A stretch of DNA of 5,006 nucleotides from a halophilic archaeon J07HX64 (lineage in GTDB: Archaea; Halobacteriota; Halobacteria; Halobacteriales; Haloarculaceae), in NCBI GenBank assembly GCA_000416085.1, contig KE356579.1, forward strand, positions 1,872,406 to 1,877,411. The letters run 5' to 3'. Under the pieces are notes generated by a model that was given only the letters and a program-made list of their open reading frames with translations, did not search any database and had not been told where the DNA came from. Within the stretch, counting starts at the first letter, position 1. Each line of letters opens with the position of its first letter. The position numbers and the translations under genes are program-made. Shown here piece after piece: positions 1 through 3,899 of the stretch.

Positions 1-108
1 CGGCAGATGTGGGCCGTGCTGTTCGGTCGACCCGACCGGCACCAGCGCCAGTGACTCCCGCTCGAAATACTCCTCCATCTCCGGCCAGGCGTAGTCAGCC
101 AGGTACAT
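1..108 (-). CDS. Creatininase-family protein, N-terminal fragment (partial)
   Basis: Reading the minus strand from an ATG at 108 gives 36 codons with no stop before the window edge. The protein begins [15 protein letters not shown] and reaches [14 protein letters not shown] at residues 23-36. The run [11 protein letters not shown] is the hallmark of the creatininase/MftE-type amidohydrolase family, in which the Glu and His of this motif bind the active-site metal. Members hydrolyse creatinine or related cyclic amides, or trim peptides in cofactor maturation, and the exact substrate cannot be read from this fragment. The start is well fixed: an in-frame TAG lies two codons upstream of the ATG. 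The gene is transcribed away from the DUF655 operon across a 153-base spacer. Only about the first seventh of a typical 230-260 residue family member is visible. The family call is strong; the function is open. Confidence 0.85.
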   Translation of the reverse strand, partial: MYLADYAWPEMEEYFERESLALVPVGSTEQHGPHLP

Positions 109-157
109 GACCTACACGAGGGGAGGGGTCCACATCAATCCTGCCGTCGGTCATCCC

Positions 158-218
158 GGACCCCACCGACATGCCGGGGGCAGCTGCGGTGTGCTCTCTA
201 ACCCCCGGGTGTGGGTCC
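158..218. repeat. Imperfect GC-rich inverted repeat in divergent spacer
   Basis: The inner arms CCGGGGG (174-180) and CCCCCGG (202-208) are a perfect 7-base inverted pair around a 21-base loop that contains the palindrome GCAGCTGC. Outer arms continue the pairing: GGACCC (158-163) faces GGGTCC (213-218), then two further pairs across one bulged base and a small internal loop. The element lies between the divergent starts at 108 and 262 and just upstream of the TATA-like box at 231. It could be an operator, a cruciform-forming site or the remains of a small repeat. It is not placed to be a terminator for either gene in view. Confidence 0.45.
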
Positions 219-230
219 CCGGAGCCCAGC

Positions 231-236
231 TTTATG
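231..236 (+). promoter_or_regulatory. TATA-like box of the DUF655-rsmA-hemK operon
   Basis: TTTATG at 231-236 is the only AT-rich hexamer in a GC-rich spacer. It lies about 26-28 bases before the ATG at 262, the spacing expected between a haloarchaeal TATA box and a transcription start at or next to the initiation codon. No Shine-Dalgarno-like sequence precedes the ATG, which fits a leaderless mRNA. The spacing and isolation are seen directly. Promoter activity is inferred. Confidence 0.6.
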
Positions 237-261
237 TGACGGGTCGCCCTACACTTAGAAC

Positions 262-831
262 ATGAGTGAGGACAACACCGACCAGACGGCGGACGCCGAG
301 ACAGCGATAGTACTCGACGTACTCCCACACGGCCGGACCGAGGACGACCGCCCGCAGTACGAGAAAAAGCCGCTCGCGTTCGTGCTCGACAAGACAGATT
401 TCAGCCTCTACGAGTTGACCCTCGAGGAGGCGACGCTCTCTATCGGTGACCGCCTCGATATCTACGACAGCCCGCAGGTCGGACGCACAACCGGAATCGA
501 CCACGAGGACCTCCCCCGGGGCGCGGCGAGTGAACTCGAGTACGTCGTCGAGGACCTCGTCGCGGCGGAGGAACAGCGGTTCGTCGACTTCTACAACGAG
601 GCACAGCCGATCACTCTCCGGCTTCACCAGCTCAATCTCCTGCCCGGGATCGGCAAGAAACTCCGCAACGACATCCTCGATGCGCGCAAACGCCGCCCGT
701 TCGAGAGCTTCGAGGACATCGAGGCGCGCATCGACGGGCTCCACAACCCTCGTGAGGTGCTCGCAGACCGCATAATGGAGGAACTCCGCGAGGACGACCT
801 CAAATACTGCATCTTCGCACGCGAGGAGTGA
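262..831 (+). CDS. DUF655 (COG1491) predicted nucleic-acid-binding protein with helix-hairpin-helix
   Basis: This 189-residue protein matches the archaea-specific DUF655/COG1491 family, predicted to bind nucleic acid through an OB-like beta-rich N-terminal part and a C-terminal helix-hairpin-helix (HhH). Residues 15-75 (IVLDVLPHGR onward, ending near the GDRLDIYD turn) form the beta-rich part. Residues 95-120 are helical, and residues about 122-155 carry the HhH signature LLPGIGKKLRNDILDARK, with the PGIG hairpin at 128-131, followed by RPFESFEDI. The length is normal for the family and the acidic first 14 residues are typical of halophiles. The ATG at 262 is placed by its leaderless spacing to the TATA-like box. 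The stop TGA (829-831) overlaps the ATG of the next gene by one base, so the two are probably translationally coupled. In many archaea this gene lies next to ksgA, suggesting a role in ribosome biogenesis or RNA metabolism. The biochemical role is not established. Confidence 0.9.
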   Translation: MSEDNTDQTADAETAIVLDVLPHGRTEDDRPQYEKKPLAFVLDKTDFSLYELTLEEATLSIGDRLDIYDSPQVGRTTGIDHEDLPRGAASELEYVVEDLVAAEEQRFVDFYNEAQPITLRLHQLNLLPGIGKKLRNDILDARKRRPFESFEDIEARIDGLHNPREVLADRIMEELREDDLKYCIFAREE

Positions 832-1697
832 TGGAGGACACCGGATACGGCTCCCGTGACCCCGACGCTCTCCGTGCCCGTGCCGGCGTCCAGGGGAACC
901 CCGAGGCCGACCAGCACTTCATGATCGACGACCGGGTGCTCGACCGCCTCCCGACGCACGCGACAGACGCCGGGTTCGACGTCTCGACGGTCCTCGAGAT
1001 CGGCGGCGGGACGGGCGCGCTGACCGACCGGTTGCTCGCGACTGCCGAGGAGGTGATCGTCGTCGAACGCGACCCGCGGCTCGCCGCGTTCCTGCGCGAG
1101 GAGTTCGCCGACGCCCGCGAGACAGACAGGCTTACTGTCCGGGAGGGGGACGCGCTCGAACTCGATCTGCCGGCGTTCACCGCGTCGGTGTCGAATCTTC
1201 CGTACGGTGTCTCGAGTGAACTCGCCTTCCGCCTGCTCCCCGAGCGCCGACCGGTTGTGGCGACCTTCCAGCAGGAGTTTGCCGAGCGGATGGCCGCCGA
1301 CCCCGGAACCCCGGAGTACGGCAGGCTCTCGGTCACCGCCGGTCACTACGCCGCGGTCGAGGTGGTCGAAACCATCCCGCCGGCGGCGTTCGACCCGCAA
1401 CCTGCCGTCGACAGCGCCGTCGTCAGGGCACGACCACGCACACCCGAGTACGACGTTCCCGACGACGACTTCTTCATGCGCTTTCTCCGGGCGGTGTTCA
1501 CGCAGCGACGGAAGACGATGCGAAACGCCATCCGCAACACGGGGCACATCTCGGGGCTCGCCGACCCGGATGCCGTCGTGGATGCCGCCGACGAGGACCT
1601 GCTTGGGAAACGCGCCGGCAACCTCCCGCCGGCGGCGTTCGCACAACTCGCCACCCTCGCGTGGGACTACGGTGACCCCGGGGAGCCAACGGCGTGA
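831..1697 (+). CDS. rsmA: 16S rRNA (adenine-N6,N6)-dimethyltransferase RsmA/KsgA (Dim1 family)
   Basis: The 288-residue product transfers four methyl groups from S-adenosylmethionine to the two adjacent adenines in the loop of helix 45, near the 3' end of 16S rRNA, a late step of small-subunit assembly in the cytoplasm. The KsgA/Dim1 motifs appear in order: NPEADQHFMID at 23-33 (family N-terminal motif), the SAM-binding loop LEIGGGTGALT at 55-65, acidic E79 in VVERDP, GDAL at 106-109, catalytic NLPY at 122-125, then QQEFAERM and the substrate-domain segment FTQRRKTMRNAI from residue 223. The length is normal for the family. The ATG at 831 shares a base with the upstream stop (TGATG) and follows GAGGAG closely. 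A GTG at 828 would add only one Met and cannot be excluded. The stop TGA (1695-1697) overlaps a GTG at 1694 (GTGA), the likely original start of the next gene. No catalytic motif is missing. Confidence 0.96.
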   Translation: MEDTGYGSRDPDALRARAGVQGNPEADQHFMIDDRVLDRLPTHATDAGFDVSTVLEIGGGTGALTDRLLATAEEVIVVERDPRLAAFLREEFADARETDRLTVREGDALELDLPAFTASVSNLPYGVSSELAFRLLPERRPVVATFQQEFAERMAADPGTPEYGRLSVTAGHYAAVEVVETIPPAAFDPQPAVDSAVVRARPRTPEYDVPDDDFFMRFLRAVFTQRRKTMRNAIRNTGHISGLADPDAVVDAADEDLLGKRAGNLPPAAFAQLATLAWDYGDPGEPTA

Positions 1698-1762
1698 GCC
1701 CCGCGAACGACGGCTCCGACCGGCACGCAGAGGACGAACCGACAGACGGTGTCGGGAGCTGA
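1694..1762 (+). other. Severed 5' reading frame of the HemK-type gene (22 codons, frameshifted)
   Basis: A GTG at 1694 overlaps the rsmA stop as GTGA, the usual coupled junction for tightly packed archaeal operons. It opens a frame encoding MSPANDGSDRHAEDEPTDGVGS and then a TGA at 1760-1762. The last 14 residues are the same repeat peptide found three more times downstream in the methyltransferase frame, so this is the natural beginning of that gene. Compared with repeat copies 3 and 4 (GGGAGTGAACCC), this copy reads GGGAGCTGAATCC, with one extra base at about 1759. Removing it would join GTG 1694 to the stop at 2591 as a single 298-residue ORF. The cause could be a real mutation, a regulated frameshift or a sequencing error. 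Confidence 0.75.
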
Positions 1763-1934
1763 ATCCGGCGAGGACCGGCACGCAGAGGACGAACCGACAG
1801 ACGATATCGGAGGCGAATCCAGCGAGGACCGGCACGCAGACGACGAACCGACAGACGGTGTCGGGAGTGAACCCGGCGAGGACCGGCACGCAGACGACGA
1901 ACCGACAGACGGTGTCGGGAGTGAACCCGGCGAG
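1718..1934 (+). repeat. Four-copy 54-base coding tandem repeat
   Basis: Four head-to-tail units begin at GACCGGCACGCAGA: 1718-1772 (55 bases, with one extra base), 1773-1826, 1827-1880 and 1881-1934 (54 bases each). A degenerate fifth start (GGTCGGCCACGG) follows at 1935. Copies 3 and 4 are identical or nearly so. Copy 2 differs mainly at its GATATCGGAGGC segment. The unit encodes an acidic 18-residue peptide, DRHADDEPTDGVGSEPGE, in the methyltransferase frame. Because 54 is a multiple of three, gain or loss of whole units would keep the frame; only the 55-base first unit changes it. Confidence 0.95.
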
Positions 1935-2591
1935 GGTCGGCCACGGCTCGCCGACCTGCGCGACGTCGAGACGGTCTACCAGCCGGCCGAGGACTCGCGA
2001 CTGCTGGCCGAGACAGCACTCGAACAGGCTGGTGTCGGACCCGGTGACCTCGTTATCGACGTGGGGACGGGGTCGGGGTACGTCGCGGCGCGGATCCGCG
2101 ACGAGACCGGCGCGCGGGTGGTCGGTCTGGATATCAACCCCGATGCCTGCCGACAGGCCCGTGATACCGGTGTCCCCGTCGTCCGGGCGGACCTGCTCGA
2201 ACCCGTCTGTGGTCCCGTCGATCTGGTCGTCTGTAACCCACCGTACCTGCCGACACCGCCCGAACAGGAGTGGGACGACTGGATGGAAGCCGCCCTCTCC
2301 GGTGGCGAGAACGGCCGTGCGGTCGTCGACCGCGTGCTCGACACCGTCGGCCGTGTGCTCGCACCCGACGGACGTCTCCTGTTGCTCGTCTCCTCGCTGA
2401 CCGACCCCGACGCGGTCCGCGAGACGGCCGCCGAGGCTGGCCTCGATACCGCTGTCGTCGCCGAGGAATCACAGCCCTTCGAGCGTCTGGTTGTGCTCGA
2501 ACTCACCACCGGTCTTCGTAATCAGGTCGAGGTCGGTTCGGTACCCTCTCTCAACTTGACCCGCTCTCCTACTCGTAACCGCCGTATCTGA
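1749..2591 (+). CDS. HemK2/Mtq2-type protein methyltransferase with acidic N-terminal repeats
   Basis: The catalytic domain (about residues 66-255) is a class I SAM-dependent methyltransferase of the archaeal/eukaryotic HemK2 (Mtq2, N6AMT1) type. Members methylate the glutamine of the GGQ motif in release factor aRF1/eRF1, working with the small activator Trm112 where studied. The diagnostic family start VYQPAEDSRLL begins at residue 76, with the SAM loop DVGTGSG at 104-110, LDINPDA after it, and the glutamine-methylase signature NPPY at 163-166. Residues 1-62 are an added acidic low-complexity region of tandem repeats; relatives normally start close to the YQPAEDS motif. Only one start codon, GTG at 1749, lies in this frame before the domain. 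The likely original start at 1694 is in another frame because of an extra base near 1759. After LVVLEL, where relatives usually end, about 28 more residues follow, basic and unlike the rest of the protein, and they overlap the convergent lipoprotein gene by 23 bases. Family call firm; true start uncertain. Confidence 0.85.
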   Translation: MSGAESGEDRHAEDEPTDDIGGESSEDRHADDEPTDGVGSEPGEDRHADDEPTDGVGSEPGEGRPRLADLRDVETVYQPAEDSRLLAETALEQAGVGPGDLVIDVGTGSGYVAARIRDETGARVVGLDINPDACRQARDTGVPVVRADLLEPVCGPVDLVVCNPPYLPTPPEQEWDDWMEAALSGGENGRAVVDRVLDTVGRVLAPDGRLLLLVSSLTDPDAVRETAAEAGLDTAVVAEESQPFERLVVLELTTGLRNQVEVGSVPSLNLTRSPTRNRRI

Positions 2592-3462
2592 TCTCGACCC
2601 AATGAGACTCACCGTCGTACCGGACGATGTAGTTCCCGGAGAGCTCGTCCCCGGTGACCGGTTGCTGTGCGCGGAACCGGTCGACCAGCGAGTCGAACCC
2701 GTCGTTGTCATTGTCCTCGATGTAGTTCGTCCCGTTCAGTGCATCCTCGAAGACGTCACGCTCGGCGTCGGAGAGCCCGGAGAGTTCGAACTCGTACTCC
2801 TCGCGTAGCGTGTCAGCGTACTCACCCGCGCTCTCCGCAACGACTGTCGTCTCGTACCGGTACACCGGGAGTGTCTCCGACCTCGACTCGACATCGACAG
2901 GGTACGTCTCACCCTCGTACCGGACGGCGTTGTACTCCTGACCCGCGACCAGAGCCGACCTGCTGGCCTCGCTTTCCGTGTAACCGAACTCGGTACCGCG
3001 GTCGTAGCCTGGCTCCAGCCCCTCGGTATCAGGGCTGTCGACAGGAGGGCCACTCAACAGGCCGTCGAGGGTTGTCCGGTCGGCCTCCGGCAGGGTCCCG
3101 TACTCGACAACCTCCCCGTCGACCGCAGAGGCGTTGTAATCGATCTCGATTACCCCTGTGTATCCGGTCTGGGTTCCCGTCTGCACGTATGAAAGGCTGT
3201 AGAACCCACCGTCGTGACGAAGTGGGCGCTCTCCGTTGACCGGGGGTTCCGCACCGACAGTGGTCGTGGAACCGCTCTCGATTGCATCACGGACCAGCGC
3301 TCGGTCCTGGCCTGGGTCGATAACGGTGAGGTCGTGACTGGCCTGCTCTGCGAGCGAATCGTCGTCGGCCGGGTTCGCGCTGATCGAACCCTGGTCCGAG
3401 CAACCGGCCAGTGCTGCGAGTGAACCGACCAGTGCAACTGCGAGCAGTTTTCGTCTGTCCAT
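2569..3462 (-). CDS. Predicted Tat-exported lipoprotein of unknown function with internal repeats
   Basis: The 297-residue protein starts MDRRKLLAVALVGSLAALAGC. Twin arginines R3-R4, a short hydrophobic stretch (6-19) and the lipobox LAGC with C21 predict export by Tat and lipid anchoring on the outer face of the membrane, the usual route for haloarchaeal lipoproteins. The mature part is acidic. I do not recognise a named family. The sequence appears to contain related units: RYEGETYPVDVES (181-193) and RYDGESHWVEIRY (281-293) match, as do LPEADRTTLDGLLSG (124-138) and LSDAERDVFEDALNG (230-244). A weaker version (LVRDAIESG 56-64, RHDGGFYSLSYV 82-93) lies near the N-terminus. Residues 250-261 (DNDNDGFDSLVD) resemble a calcium-binding EF-hand-type loop. 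The ATG at 3462 is fixed by the signal peptide. The gene is monocistronic here, converges on the methyltransferase gene, and its stop (2569-2571) lies inside that gene's tail. Confidence 0.85.
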   Translation of the reverse strand: MDRRKLLAVALVGSLAALAGCSDQGSISANPADDDSLAEQASHDLTVIDPGQDRALVRDAIESGSTTTVGAEPPVNGERPLRHDGGFYSLSYVQTGTQTGYTGVIEIDYNASAVDGEVVEYGTLPEADRTTLDGLLSGPPVDSPDTEGLEPGYDRGTEFGYTESEASRSALVAGQEYNAVRYEGETYPVDVESRSETLPVYRYETTVVAESAGEYADTLREEYEFELSGLSDAERDVFEDALNGTNYIEDNDNDGFDSLVDRFRAQQPVTGDELSGNYIVRYDGESHWVEIRYGGYE

Positions 3463-3481
3463 ACGAGCCGTTCACACTACG

Positions 3482-3487
3482 AGTATG
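3482..3487 (-). promoter_or_regulatory. Possible TATA-like box of the lipoprotein gene
   Basis: On the minus strand CATACT is centred about 22-23 bases before the ATG at 3462, roughly where a TATA element of a leaderless gene would be. No ribosome binding site is seen before that ATG. The match to a TATA box is weak and rests mostly on spacing. Confidence 0.3.
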
Positions 3488-3525
3488 AGCAGAGGGTGAC
3501 GCGTCTCCGAGGGAGAAACCTCTGT

Positions 3526-3617
3526 GGGTGTCCCACGCTCACACTGTCCGGAGACATCGAAACGGTCTGTGCCGTCTACGGGTGTGCACACTCACACTAT
3601 CCGGATACGTCGAGACG
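3526..3617. repeat. Two diverged direct copies of a ~38-base palindrome-bearing element
   Basis: Copy A (3526-3564) and copy B (3580-3617) begin GGGTGT and share CTCACACT, TCCGGA, TCGA and ACG in the same order, differing at about six positions plus one gap. Their starts are 54 bases apart. Copy B contains two perfect 10-base palindromes, GTGTGCACAC (3582-3591) and TATCCGGATA (3598-3607). Copy A keeps the TCCGGA core (3547-3552) and has a small GTGGG/CCCAC hairpin (3524-3536). They lie in the 267-base spacer between the lipoprotein start and the tRNA 3' end. A pair of regulator binding sites or the remnant of a short repeat are both possible. Confidence 0.6.
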
Positions 3618-3729
3618 CCGTCCGATGGGCTGTGACCGCTCTGTTCGGGTCCTGCCGTCTCTGGCTTCACTACTCAGGTTCGTTTACACCAGAGGGTGGT
3701 CGAGCGCCACACCGGAGAGGTAAAGTCGA

Positions 3730-3802
3730 CGCCACCGCCAGGACTCGAACCTGGGACAACCACGTTAACAGCGTGGTGCTCTACCAACTGAGCTACGGCG
3801 GC
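3730..3802 (-). tRNA. tRNA-Asn (GUU)
   Basis: The minus strand folds into a complete cloverleaf of 73 bases. The acceptor stem is GCCGCCG/CGGTGGC (one G-U pair), the D stem GCTC/GAGC encloses AGTTGGTA, and the anticodon stem CCACG/CGTGG encloses CTGTTAA with anticodon GTT. The variable loop is the five bases TTGTC, and the T stem CCAGG/CCTGG encloses TTCGAGT. The discriminator base is G, as usual for tRNA-Asn. There is no intron. The 3' CCA is not encoded (the next bases are TCGAC), so it must be added by the CCA-adding enzyme, whose gene starts 94 bases away in the opposite direction. Confidence 0.97.
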
Positions 3803-3851
3803 ACGCATTTTCTGTAGTGGAAACCATCTCAAGTACGTTTCGTTTCGAGCC

Positions 3852-3865
3852 GCGTATCGATACGC
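3852..3865. promoter_or_regulatory. 14-base perfect palindrome between tRNA-Asn and cca
   Basis: GCGTATCGATACGC reads the same on both strands. It sits 31 bases before the cca ATG and 49 bases before the 5' end of the divergent tRNA-Asn. Its core TATCGATA is the most AT-rich stretch near the correct position for a cca TATA box, so a protein bound here could block or help transcription of cca. It may instead simply be the promoter core of cca. The symmetry is seen; the role is inferred. Confidence 0.45.
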
Positions 3866-3872
3866 TTTCACG

Positions 3873-3899
3873 CGTCTGTCGGCTACCGGGAGACAGATG
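3873..3899 (+). promoter_or_regulatory. Possible hairpin covering the cca start codon
   Basis: TCTGTC (3875-3880) pairs with GACAGA (3892-3897) across an 11-base loop, and C3873-G3899 with a G-U at 3874/3898 extends the stem through the ATG at 3897-3899. A GGGAG (3888-3892), a weak Shine-Dalgarno-like sequence four bases before the ATG, lies at the loop-stem edge. This matters only if the transcript starts upstream of 3873. A start near 3885 would remove the left arm. Confidence 0.25.

Larger units (their letters stand above)
3463..3729. other. Intergenic spacer without a supported gene
   Basis: This spacer lies between the lipoprotein start and the 3' end of tRNA-Asn. Open frames cross it, but they are Cys- and Arg-rich, lack the acidic composition of the neighbouring proteins, and one runs into antisense tRNA. 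Apart from the repeat pair at 3526-3617, it holds a small hairpin TCTCC-GAG-GGAGA (3504-3516). After the tRNA 3' end, reading on the minus strand, there is CGACTTTACC, too short a T-run to call a terminator with confidence. Confidence 0.55.

Noticed and set aside
828..830. GTG at 828 as the rsmA start
   Set aside because: It would add one residue before the ATG at 831; the ATG gives the usual TGATG overlap, so it is preferred, though the two cannot be told apart by sequence.
624..1889. 421-codon open frame on the minus strand
   Set aside because: It lies antisense to DUF655, rsmA and the tandem repeats, all with clear family motifs in the plus frames. Long antisense frames are common in GC-rich haloarchaeal DNA, and its repeated segment is just the repeat array read backwards.
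1718..1934. CRISPR array
   Set aside because: The units are contiguous 54-base copies without spacers and lie within a coding frame.
1207..2400. 397-codon plus-strand frame across rsmA and the HemK-type gene
   Set aside because: Its product is Arg/Ser/Pro-rich with no recognisable motif, and it runs through two well-supported catalytic domains in another frame.
2592..2808. Plus-strand frame starting at ATG 2602
   Set aside because: It is antisense to the lipoprotein, which has a clear signal peptide and lipobox; no support beyond being open.
3496..3723. 75-codon Cys-containing frame (CGCP and CAVYGC segments) that could be a small zinc protein
   Set aside because: The cysteine spacing does not match the CPxCG zinc-finger pattern, the protein is basic unlike its neighbours, and its internal similarity comes from the duplicated spacer element.
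3675..3802. Integration (att) site at the tRNA-Asn 3' end
   Set aside because: No second copy of the tRNA 3' end, integrase or element gene is visible; the CAGGTTCG at 3675-3682 matches the T-arm for only 8 bases.
3524..3817. 97-codon plus-strand frame
   Set aside because: It runs through the complement of the complete tRNA-Asn gene and has no motif.
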